The notes under the pieces are model-generated. The model had not been told where the DNA came from, ran no database searches, and was given only the letters and a program-made list of their open reading frames with translations. Source: CAYOBW01 sp964402115 (GTDB lineage Bacteria > Verrucomicrobiota > Kiritimatiellia > UBA8416 > CAYOBW01). From it: a stretch of 22,573 bases of DNA. The DNA is taken from NCBI GenBank assembly GCA_964402115.1, contig CAYOBW010000108.1, positions 1-22,573 on the forward strand. The letters run 5' to 3'. Position 1 is the first letter of the stretch, and every line of letters starts with the position of its first letter. This document shows positions 14,213 to 21,353 of the stretch, in pieces. The translations under genes and the position numbers were made by a program.

Positions 14213-15892
14213 CTACGCCTGCCGAGTTTGTCCCTTGCGGCGGACGGCCTGCTGGCGGGCCTCGATCATGGCCATGATGATCCGGTCCGCGGAAGCGCCC
14301 GGCTGTGTCAGGTGGATGTCGTTGGACAGGTCGGTCAGGGCGCCTTCGCGAGTCTCCCCCAGGATCACCACGGCGGTTGCCGGTCGCAGCTTGAGCATGG
14401 CGCGCACCAGCGCCTTCGGCTCCGCACCGAGCAGCGAGGCGTCCACGACGATGGCGTCCAGGGGCTCGGCGGAGTCGATCCGCCCCAGCACGGGCATGAT
14501 TTCGGTCACGCGCTCCGGTACCGCGCCGATCTCCCGCAGTCGTGCGTCGAGATCCGGGTGCAGGCGCTCCGGTTTGGCGAGCAGGATGCGCCAGTGGGCC
14601 ACATACGTGGTCAACTCCTCCGCCAGCCGGTCGCTCTGCGATGGCTCCAGTCCCACGCCCAGCGGCAGGCCGACGCGGTAGCGGGGCAGGCCTTTGTGGT
14701 TGACCATGGAGTCGAGCGTGCCCCCCGTTTCCTCGAGCATGGAGCGGATGACCGAGAGAATGATGCCCGCGTTGTCCGCGTCGGCACGGGGCTTGCGCAA
14801 CGGCACGATGCCCTCGTCCGCGTCACCCTCGATGAGCAGGGTTCCGCCCCGAGCGGTTCCCGGGCTCTCGCCGGGGGCGGCGGGCGCCATGAGGGAGATG
14901 CCGATCATGCCGGGGCGGCCCATCGAATCCGCCACGAGCAGGGCCAGATGCACGACGACCTGCTCGAGCTGCGTGCGCGACAGACCCACGGTCGGCAGGT
15001 CCTGCGCCGTCTGCACATTCACGCGCCAGTCGTGCGGCAGCGTATCGCGCAACACGTCGCAGGCCGCCCGCACGCTGTCGGCGGTAGCCTCGGTAAGCAG
15101 CACGGAGTTGCCGGCGTCGCCCAGCTCGAGCAGTTGCGCCGCGAGCCGCACGCCGCGCTCCGCGTCATGCTCGATGGCCTCCCGCGTGCGCAGCGCATCG
15201 GGGCTATCGGGACGCAGTCGGCCCAGGACGGCCGTGTTGCCGGCGATGGCGCACAGCAACTCGTTGAAATCGTTCGCGACGCCGCGGGCCAGCTGCCCGA
15301 TCAGCTGCAGGCGCGCGGCGTGCCGGCGCCGCATCCGCTGCTGGTCCATCGCAGTGATGTCGCTGATCAGGATGAGCGACAGCGATCCCGACGGCAGGGA
15401 ACGGAAGCGTAGCAGGCGCGACTGGCCGTTCTTCTCGATCGGCAGCTCCAGCTCGCGCGGCGTGCCCTTGTCGAGCAACTGCACGACGTCATCCGGCGTC
15501 AGGGACGGGAATGCGGCGGTCAAAGGGGCGCGGTTGGCAAACACCCGGGGCGCCTCGGCATGGGCTTCGGCATTCGCGCCGACGATGCATCCGGTCTTGT
15601 CGAGCACCACGACGCCGTCGTGGATGTAGTCCATGGTGTCCACGATCCGCGCCACGCGGCGACGGCCTTCGATCTCTCCGGCGATGTGAATGCCGAGCAG
15701 GCCGAACGCGCCCGCGATGAACATGAACCCCAGCGACAGCACCCACAGCAAGGCCGCCACGATGTTGACGTAGGGTGTGGCCATGCACGATTCGACAAAG
15801 TCAATCGTGTGATAGACTGCCAGCGCGGCGATGCAGAAAAGAATGATCAGCAGCACCGCGTAACCTGTCATCTCCGAACGCATGGGTCGCAC
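14213..15892 (-). CDS. Membrane-bound degenerate hybrid histidine kinase (pseudokinase) with PAS-like and receiver-like domains
   Basis: A 559-residue protein. Two transmembrane helices are visible (about residues 11-30 and 41-70) with a very short external loop. A PAS-like region follows (MDYIHDGVVVLDKTGCIVGANAEA, ending LILISDIT at 173-180). The kinase-like H-box reads GQLARGVANDFNELL, with Asn207 where the His should be. The N-box Asn is replaced (VVVHLALLVADSM), G1 reads GDADEG and no G2 is clear. The final ~120 residues resemble a receiver: D484 in AIVVDASLLG fits the phospho-acceptor place, but the acidic pair (ILLAKPE) and the conserved Lys (IHLTQPG) are missing. It is unlikely to autophosphorylate. 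The start is GTG, supported by GGAGGGAGG 9 bp upstream. It converges with the soluble kinase gene. Confidence 0.82.
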   Translation of the reverse strand: MRPMRSEMTGYAVLLIILFCIAALAVYHTIDFVESCMATPYVNIVAALLWVLSLGFMFIAGAFGLLGIHIAGEIEGRRRVARIVDTMDYIHDGVVVLDKTGCIVGANAEAHAEAPRVFANRAPLTAAFPSLTPDDVVQLLDKGTPRELELPIEKNGQSRLLRFRSLPSGSLSLILISDITAMDQQRMRRRHAARLQLIGQLARGVANDFNELLCAIAGNTAVLGRLRPDSPDALRTREAIEHDAERGVRLAAQLLELGDAGNSVLLTEATADSVRAACDVLRDTLPHDWRVNVQTAQDLPTVGLSRTQLEQVVVHLALLVADSMGRPGMIGISLMAPAAPGESPGTARGGTLLIEGDADEGIVPLRKPRADADNAGIILSVIRSMLEETGGTLDSMVNHKGLPRYRVGLPLGVGLEPSQSDRLAEELTTYVAHWRILLAKPERLHPDLDARLREIGAVPERVTEIMPVLGRIDSAEPLDAIVVDASLLGAEPKALVRAMLKLRPATAVVILGETREGALTDLSNDIHLTQPGASADRIIMAMIEARQQAVRRKGQTRQA

Positions 15893-15944
15893 CGTGAACG
15901 CCTCCCTCCACCGGTCATTCTAGAAACTGATACCTACAATATCA

Positions 15945-16340
15945 TCATTTGCGAATGACCGCGAAGTAAAAAGATCCGGCGCTTGATAATGCCCCGCGCA
16001 GGGGGGCTAACGGCGGCGGATCGCGTCTCCACGTCTCTGCTCCGGCGTTCGCGAGGGTGACGGCCGTGTCGCGGCCGATGCCGTACTTCACATCGGCGAT
16101 GGCCGGCTGGCCGCCGGCGTCGCCGTCCTGGATGAACAGCCGGCAGCGGTTGACGGGCTCTGCGGGCTGGCCGATCTCCGCCGCGAAGGCGACCAGCGGG
16201 GACGCGGCGGAAGCGCCCGCCAGGGCGGCGGCGCGCTCATAGCCGACGGCCCGTTCCAGCGTCCCTTGGCGCCGGGCGCCACGGGTTGGATGCGGACGAC
16301 CTGCACGCCGTCTTCCGTGCGTGCGGTGAGGGCGAACGGC
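15945..16340 (-). pseudogene. Frameshifted 3' fragment of an unrecognised gene, cut by an assembly gap
   Basis: Two minus-strand frames in succession have strong G/C third-position bias. Beside the gap, one reads FALTARTEDGVQVVRIQPVA then PGAKG. After about 16260, a second frame reads TLERAVGYERAAALAG, then FAAEIGQPAEPVNRCRLFIQ, then IADVKYGIGRDTAVTLANAG. One extra base near 16260 would join them (PGAKG-TLERAV), so this is either a base-calling error near a contig end or a real frameshift. Coding-like composition fades after about 16032, although the frame stays open to a TGA at 15945. The gene's 5' part lies in or beyond the gap. I do not recognise the family. Confidence 0.5.
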
Positions 16341-16440
16341 NNNNNNNNNNNNNNNNNNNNNNNNNNNNNNNNNNNNNNNNNNNNNNNNNNNNNNNNNNNN
16401 NNNNNNNNNNNNNNNNNNNNNNNNNNNNNNNNNNNNNNNN
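16341..16440. other. Assembly gap (100 Ns)
   Basis: Exactly 100 unknown bases, a common placeholder of unknown length. The nine bases GCGAACGGC appear both immediately before the gap (16332-16340) and immediately after it (16441-16449), so the contigs may simply overlap. Confidence 0.95.
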
Positions 16441-16501
16441 GCGAACGGCTGACGGCGAAACCGAAAGGCTTGACGCTTCGCGGTCCATCGCCTAGGTTCG
16501 C

Positions 16502-17434
16502 ATGACTATGAAATGCTTGCTCTACGTGGGGATCTGTCTGTTGCTCCTGGGCGGCCGCGTCCACGGCCAGGTCGGCGCCGGTACGGGTACGGTCCATGTG
16601 CTCCGGGACGTGGCGTACGCGGGCGAGCATCCGGCCCAGCGGCTCGATGTCTACCTGCCGCTGACGACCGGATCCACGCCCGTGGTGGTGTTCATCCACG
16701 GGGGCGGCTGGCGGGGCGGATCCAAGAGCCACATCCCCGCCTTTCTTGCGTCCGCCGTCCGCGAGGGGTGGCTGGCTGTCGTCTCGGTGGAGTATCGGTT
16801 CACCGATGTCGCCAGCCATCCGGCGCAGGTGAACGACTGCCTGCGTGCCATTCGATTCGTGCGCCACAAGGCGCGGGAATGGCACATGGACCCCGCGCGC
16901 ATCGGCGTGACCGGCGGCTCGGCGGGTGGGCATCTGTCGCTCTGGGTGGCCCTGCATGACGATGCCGCCGCGCCCGGCGCCGAGGATTCCGTTGCGCGCG
17001 AATCCTCCAGGGTTTCGTGCGTCGTCAGCTTCGCCGGCCCGACGGACTGGTCGCTCCTGGCCAATCTCGAACACAAGCACCCGGCGTACCGTCAGCTCCT
17101 CGGGTATGAACCTGGCACGCCGGCGGCGGACATGGAAGCAGCACGCAAGACGAGCGTGTCGCCCATCACCTACGTTTCGGCGGACGATCCGCCCGTGCTG
17201 CTGGTCCACGGCAGCGCCGACGATATCGTTCCCATTCAGCATGCCCGCAACCTGTATGCCCACCTGCAAGCCGCGCATGTGGAAGCGGCGTTGTTCGTCG
17301 TGGAAGGGGCCAACCACGGGGTGGCTCGCGCCGGAGACGCGGACGCGGTTCTTCGCGCGCGCGCGTTCTTCCGAACCCACCTCGGTGTCCCGGCCCGAAG
17401 TGCCGCGGGCGCGCCGCCCGTGGCGGCTCCGTAA
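16502..17434 (+). CDS. Secreted alpha/beta-hydrolase, esterase/lipase (BD-FAE / carboxylesterase-like)
   Basis: A 310-residue protein with a signal peptide (KCLLYVGICLLLLGGRVHG) and a compact alpha/beta-hydrolase domain. HGGGW (residues 66-70) supplies the oxyanion hole. The nucleophile is S140 in TGGSAGG, the acid is D240 or D241 in HGSADDIV, and H272 in GANHGV completes the triad. Relatives remove acetyl, feruloyl or other ester groups from carbohydrates or small molecules, and the secretion signal suggests it acts on polysaccharide outside the cytoplasm. Its start is 60 bp after the assembly gap and has no convincing ribosome site, so an upstream partner could be hidden in the gap. Start codons 16502 and 16508 are both in frame. 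The Ala/Pro-rich last 15 residues are low complexity. Confidence 0.87.
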   Translation: MTMKCLLYVGICLLLLGGRVHGQVGAGTGTVHVLRDVAYAGEHPAQRLDVYLPLTTGSTPVVVFIHGGGWRGGSKSHIPAFLASAVREGWLAVVSVEYRFTDVASHPAQVNDCLRAIRFVRHKAREWHMDPARIGVTGGSAGGHLSLWVALHDDAAAPGAEDSVARESSRVSCVVSFAGPTDWSLLANLEHKHPAYRQLLGYEPGTPAADMEAARKTSVSPITYVSADDPPVLLVHGSADDIVPIQHARNLYAHLQAAHVEAALFVVEGANHGVARAGDADAVLRARAFFRTHLGVPARSAAGAPPVAAP

Positions 17435-17494
17435 GCGACCCGGAGACCTGCTTTCGCGCGGCATACTCCATCAGGATTTGCACCGGGTCGCAGG
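17435..17494. other. Convergent intergenic region with a 9-bp inverted repeat
   Basis: GCGACCCGG (17435-17443) pairs with CCGGGTCGC (17483-17491) across a 39-nt loop, between the esterase and histidine kinase stops. The loop is large and there is no T-tract, so a terminator role is doubtful. The minus strand also encodes the first residues of an open frame starting at 17498, whose ATG overlaps the kinase stop (ATGA). Confidence 0.35.
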
Positions 17495-19237
17495 TCATGG
17501 CGCGCCTTTGTTCCAGGCCGGCGTGCGGGTGCGGGGAAAGTCCACGCGAAAAGTGGCCCCGGCGCCGGGCTGGGAAGAGGCCTGGATCGTGCCGGCGTGC
17601 CGCTCCGCGATGCGGCGGCAGATGGCCAGGCCGATGCCCGACCCCTCATACTCGTGCTGCCCGTGCAGGCGCTGGAAGACGCCGAAAATGCGTTCGGCGT
17701 ACCGCTGGTCGAAGCCAATGCCGTTGTCCTGGACGACTAGCCGGCAGTGACCCGGAGCCAGCGGCGGGCAACCTGCCGCGTTCGGCGCCTCCTCGTAAAC
17801 CCGCACGAGCGGCGGCACATTTTCGCGGTGGAACTTCAGCGCGTTGGCGACCAGGTTCTGCAGCAGTTGCCGCATCTGGGTCGGATCGGCGTCCACCTGG
17901 GGCAGGGGCGTTGCCGTGACCGTTCCGCCGGTTTCCCGCAGGAGCACCTCCAAGTCCGCCAGGACCTCCGTCAGCACGCCGTTCAGGTTGACAGGCACGA
18001 ACTCTCCGCCGCGGGTCGCGATGCGCGAGTAGGCCAGGAGGGCGCTGATCAGGTGCTGCATCCGTCGCGCTGCCTTGCACATGGTGGCCACGTACTGCTG
18101 ACCGGAACCCTCCAACTGGGTGGCGTATTCCCTCTCCAGCAGCGACCCGAAGGCTATCACTTTCCGCAGCGGCTCCTGCAGGTCGTGCGACGCAGCATAG
18201 GCGAACTGCTCGAGGTCCGCATTCGAGCGCCGCAACTCGGCCAGGGCCTTGCCCCGTTCCTCCTCGGCCTGCTTGCGCTGCTCGATTTCGCAGTTCAGGT
18301 CATCCCGCCGCGCCATGACGGCTCTCAAGTTGTCCACCATGCTGTCGAAAGACCGCCCCAGTTGGCCGATTTCGTCCGGCGCGGCGGTGCCGACACGGTG
18401 CGCGAGATCGCCGGCGCCGATGACCGCAGCCCCGGCGCGCAGACGTTCGAGCGGGCGCACAACGTTCAAGGTGGCGAAGATCCAGCCGAACCCCAGGCTG
18501 ACGGCTCCGGTCAGGAGGGAAACCGCCACCAGCGCCACGGCTGCCACATTTTGCGCCCGCGTCGCGTCCGCCGCCGCCGCCTGCAGGTCGGCGTGGACGC
18601 TGCGCACGACTTCCTGGAGCATCTCCGTGGAGAGTCGCCGGTACGCGTAGGCCTCCGTGATCAGGGAGCCGAGTTGCGCACGCTCCGACAGCTCCTCGTT
18701 GGTCGGGACTGGAGCGGTCAGCGTGCGTTCGCAGCTGTCCAACACGCGAATCACGCGCCGGGCATAAGCCGCGTAGTAAATGTCGGCCAGACCCGCCAAC
18801 TGCCGCAGGGGCGCCGGTGCGGTTTGCACAACCGGGGTGTCCAGCCCCCCTTGGACTTGCCACGTGGCGGCCAGTGCGCCGCCCTCGGCGCGGGCGAACG
18901 CCTCGCTTTCGGATCCCCAGATCATGGCGTTGATGAACGTTGTCGAGCGGCGGGCGCTGTCCTCGAAACGGCGTTTCAGGCTGGCAACTTCACCGGCGGC
19001 GGCACGGTCGTTGAGGGAGAGCGCCCGGCTCATACAACCGGTGGACTCAGACTGCGCAATCAGCACCTGCTCGCAGCATCGGGACAGCGCAAGGTACCGG
19101 GCGAACACCGCCTCGACAAGGCGGGTATTGCCGCGGATGAGCGTCAGGCCGAAGAACGCGGTGGCCAGCGTCAGCCCGGAAGCCAGTCCCAGCACCAGCA
19201 GCAGGTCGCGACGGATGGTGCGCGCGCCGAACTTCAT
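17495..19237 (-). CDS. Membrane sensor histidine kinase with HAMP domain
   Basis: A 580-residue inner-membrane sensor kinase. TM1 is at about residues 11-34. A mostly helical periplasmic domain (35-230) is followed by TM2 (about 231-257), a HAMP linker (258-310; RPLERLRAGAAVIGAGDLAHRV) and a short coiled coil (315-340). The HisKA domain has H351 in LEQFAYAASHDLQEPLRKV, a motif common in phytochrome-like kinases. The ATPase domain has the N-box (LQNLVANALKFH), G1 (DNGIGFD) and G2 (GSGIGLAI), so it should be active. It starts one base after the stop of a Cache-type lipoprotein gene (TGACATG), with GGAG upstream inside that gene, so translation is probably coupled. No response regulator is adjacent in the window. 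Confidence 0.93.
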   Translation of the reverse strand: MKFGARTIRRDLLLVLGLASGLTLATAFFGLTLIRGNTRLVEAVFARYLALSRCCEQVLIAQSESTGCMSRALSLNDRAAAGEVASLKRRFEDSARRSTTFINAMIWGSESEAFARAEGGALAATWQVQGGLDTPVVQTAPAPLRQLAGLADIYYAAYARRVIRVLDSCERTLTAPVPTNEELSERAQLGSLITEAYAYRRLSTEMLQEVVRSVHADLQAAAADATRAQNVAAVALVAVSLLTGAVSLGFGWIFATLNVVRPLERLRAGAAVIGAGDLAHRVGTAAPDEIGQLGRSFDSMVDNLRAVMARRDDLNCEIEQRKQAEEERGKALAELRRSNADLEQFAYAASHDLQEPLRKVIAFGSLLEREYATQLEGSGQQYVATMCKAARRMQHLISALLAYSRIATRGGEFVPVNLNGVLTEVLADLEVLLRETGGTVTATPLPQVDADPTQMRQLLQNLVANALKFHRENVPPLVRVYEEAPNAAGCPPLAPGHCRLVVQDNGIGFDQRYAERIFGVFQRLHGQHEYEGSGIGLAICRRIAERHAGTIQASSQPGAGATFRVDFPRTRTPAWNKGAP

Positions 19238-19238
19238 G

Positions 19239-19886
19239 TCACAACTCCGCCTTGACGGCTTTGACGTCGAACACCGCCTTGATGACGCCGGCGATCTGAC
19301 TGCCCGTCGTTGCGGGCACCGGCAGGCAGAGCGCAATGGCCTGGCTGTGAGCGCTTTCGTCGTACTCGATCTCGCCGGCGTGGGCGTGGCCCCGTCCCTG
19401 CGCGTAGGCGCGCTGCCACCAGTCCTCATCCGCCTGCAGGTAGTCGGACGTCCGGTTGCTCATCGCCACCACCAGGCCCCGGCGGTCGGTGACGAAGACC
19501 TCGGGGAACGCCAGGTGTGCCTCGCAGAATGCCGCCAGGCGCCGGGCCGCTGCGTTCTCCTGGAGGGCGCGGGTGAAGGCGTCGTCCGCGCCGGCCCGTT
19601 GCCACTGTCTGTCGCGTGCCATGATGTCGGCGGTTGAGAGCGATGCGCCGGCGCTGTTCGCGGCGTTGACAGCCTCCTGGATGACGGTCTCGCGTGCCAG
19701 GGCCGCGAGCAAGCGCAGTTTTTCGTCGAGCAGGTGTTGCAACTGCGGCGCGTATGCCGGCGCAGGCGCTTGCGCTTGAGCCGCCGGTTGCTGCTTGCCG
19801 CAGCCGCCGGCCAACGTGGCAGCCAGCACGAGCGCCATCCCGGCGCGTGCCTGGCGCGGTGCCGCTCGGCTGCGTACGCGTTGCAT
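19239..19886 (-). CDS. Cache/PDC-like sensor lipoprotein, partner of the downstream kinase
   Basis: A 215-residue exported protein. The N-terminus is basic, then hydrophobic, with a lipobox-like end (ALVLAATLAGGC, C29), followed by an Ala/Pro/Gln linker. A helical segment leads to an extracytoplasmic PAS-like (Cache/PDC) core: EVFVTDRRGLVVAMSNRTSD, then QADEDWWQRAYAQGRG, then the final strands AIALCLPVPATTGSQIAGVI ending in KAVFDV. Such domains bind small ligands in chemoreceptors and kinases but are normally fused to them; here it is a free lipoprotein. GGAGGG lies about 6 bp before the ATG. The stop is followed after 1 bp by the kinase start. A role as ligand-binding subunit of that kinase is inferred from position and fold. 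The ligand is unknown. Confidence 0.82.
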   Translation of the reverse strand: MQRVRSRAAPRQARAGMALVLAATLAGGCGKQQPAAQAQAPAPAYAPQLQHLLDEKLRLLAALARETVIQEAVNAANSAGASLSTADIMARDRQWQRAGADDAFTRALQENAAARRLAAFCEAHLAFPEVFVTDRRGLVVAMSNRTSDYLQADEDWWQRAYAQGRGHAHAGEIEYDESAHSQAIALCLPVPATTGSQIAGVIKAVFDVKAVKAEL

Positions 19887-19962
19887 GTCAAGCCCTCCGG
19901 ATTTCCGAGGAACCGGTCGCCGTTCCGCCGTGTGTGGTGCCCGCGCCGGCCCTGTTGACTTA

Positions 19963-19992
19963 AAGTTAGCAGGGTCGCTTAGGCCCTGTAAA
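19963..19992 (-). promoter_or_regulatory. Candidate promoter for the lipoprotein-kinase operon
   Basis: On the minus strand: TTTACA (19992-19987), an 18-bp spacer, then TAACTT (19968-19963). This lies about 80 bp before the lipoprotein start, in the most AT-rich part of the intergenic region. Read from sequence only. Confidence 0.35.
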
Positions 19993-20129
19993 CATGGAAC
20001 TGCCGAGCCCGGTGCAGGGCAAACGCATCAACTCCCTCCGTGATCCGGCAGATCCCGCTCCCCGCCCGCTGCGGCCGCGGTGGCCCGCGCCTGACTCCTG
20101 ACGAACTTAACGCCCGCGCGATTCGCCGG

Positions 20130-20159
20130 TTGACGGGGGGGTGGCCGGTTCGGTACAGT
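20130..20159 (+). promoter_or_regulatory. Sigma-70-like promoter for gap
   Basis: TTGACG (20130-20135), an 18-bp spacer, then TACAGT (20154-20159). It would leave a leader of about 90 nt before the gap start. The leader contains a small hairpin: TCGCCG (20193-20198) pairs with CGGCGA (20207-20212). A strong AAGGAGGAG ribosome site follows at 20241-20249. The rest of 19887-20255 shows no gene. Confidence 0.5.
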
Positions 20160-20255
20160 CTTGGCCTTAATTGTTTTGCAGACGTGTCGCTGTCGCCGAC
20201 GGGCGGCGGCGATGCGGAAGAGGACGGAACCCACAGCGCTAAGGAGGAGTATCGT

Positions 20256-21278
20256 ATGGCAATCAAGATTGGCATCAACGGTTTTGGACGCATTGGCCGC
20301 CTGGTCTTTCGCGCGGCGCTCGAGAACCCGCAGGTCGAAGTGGTCGGCATCAACGACCTGTTCGACTCCAAGCAGCTGGCGTACATGCTGAAATACGACA
20401 CCGTTCACGGTGTCTTCAAGGGTACGGTGGCGGCGGGCGAGGGCAGCCTGATCGTCAACGGCAAGACCATCCGCCTGACCGCGGAGAAGGACCCCGCCAA
20501 CCTGAAGTGGGGCGATGTGGGCGCCGAGTACATCTGCGAGTCCACCGGCTTCTTCCTGGAGAAGGCCAAGGCGGAAGGGCACATCAAGGCCGGCGCCAAG
20601 CGCGTGGTCATGTCCGCCCCCTCCAAGGACGACACGCCGATGTTCGTGATGGGCGTGAACCACAAGAACTACAAGGGCGAGGCGTACGTGTCGAACGCGT
20701 CCTGCACGACGAACTGCCTGGCGCCCGTGGCGAAGGTGCTCAACGACAACTGGGGCATTGCCGAAGGGCTGATGACGACCGTGCATGCGACCACGGCGAC
20801 GCAGAAGACCGTGGACGGGCCGGGCGGCAAGAAGGACTTCCGCGGCGGGCGCGCGGCGGCGGGCAACATCATCCCGTCCTCGACCGGCGCGGCCAAGGCC
20901 GTGGGCAAGGTCATTCCCGCCCTGAAGGGCAAGCTGACGGGCATGGCGTTCCGCGTCCCGACGCTGAACGTGTCGGTCGTGGATCTGACCTGCCGCCTGG
21001 ACAAGGCGCCGGGCGCCGATGCCGAGACCGCCTATGCCGCAATCAAGGCCGCGATGAAGGCGGCGTCGGAAGGCGAACTGAAAGGCATCCTGGGCTACAC
21101 CGAGGACGAGGTCGTCTCGAGCGACTTCAACCACGACGCGCGCACCTCCATCTTCGACGCCGGCGCCGGCATCATGCTGAACCCGAACTTCGCGAAGATC
21201 GTCTCCTGGTACGACAACGAGTGGGGCTATTCCAACAAGCTGGTGGATCTGATCGTTCACATGGCCACCGTGGCCTGA
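20256..21278 (+). CDS. gap: Glyceraldehyde-3-phosphate dehydrogenase, type I
   Basis: A 340-residue enzyme that oxidises glyceraldehyde 3-phosphate to 1,3-bisphosphoglycerate in glycolysis. The Rossmann start is IKIGINGFGRIGR. The acidic residue after the second strand (GINDLFD, D34) indicates NAD rather than NADP preference. The catalytic Cys is C150 in SNASCTTNC, with H177 in TTVHATTATQ. SSTGAAKAVGKV and the C-terminal WYDNEWGYSNKLVDL are family hallmarks. Length is normal. The start at 20256 follows AAGGAGGAG by 6 bp; the upstream part of the open frame (from 20040) is not coding. pgk follows 75 bp downstream on the same strand, as in many bacteria, with a strong hairpin between them. Confidence 0.98.
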   Translation: MAIKIGINGFGRIGRLVFRAALENPQVEVVGINDLFDSKQLAYMLKYDTVHGVFKGTVAAGEGSLIVNGKTIRLTAEKDPANLKWGDVGAEYICESTGFFLEKAKAEGHIKAGAKRVVMSAPSKDDTPMFVMGVNHKNYKGEAYVSNASCTTNCLAPVAKVLNDNWGIAEGLMTTVHATTATQKTVDGPGGKKDFRGGRAAAGNIIPSSTGAAKAVGKVIPALKGKLTGMAFRVPTLNVSVVDLTCRLDKAPGADAETAYAAIKAAMKAASEGELKGILGYTEDEVVSSDFNHDARTSIFDAGAGIMLNPNFAKIVSWYDNEWGYSNKLVDLIVHMATVA

Positions 21279-21303
21279 CGCACAGCAGCCTGAGTCTTCA
21301 GCG

Positions 21304-21331
21304 CACTGGGGCGTCCTGAGACGCCCCAGTG
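21304..21331 (+). terminator. Perfect 12-bp hairpin between gap and pgk (attenuator or processing element)
   Basis: CACTGGGGCGTC (21304-21315), loop CTGA, then GACGCCCCAGTG (21320-21331), with every base paired. It is followed by TCATTCTAC, which has few consecutive Ts, so complete intrinsic termination is doubtful. It ends 10 bp before the GGGAGG ribosome site of pgk. Partial termination, mRNA processing or 3'-end protection of the gap message would all fit. Confidence 0.65.
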
Positions 21332-21353
21332 TCATTCTACGGGAGGAAGCAAC

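Noticed and set aside
16088..17464. Minus-strand frame running through the assembly gap
   Set aside because: It joins esterase antisense to the remnant region through Ns. The fragment beside the gap uses a different frame after about 16260.
19994..20098. Short plus-strand open frame (about 34 codons) upstream of gap
   Set aside because: No ribosome site, Pro/Arg-rich composition, and no sign of leader function.
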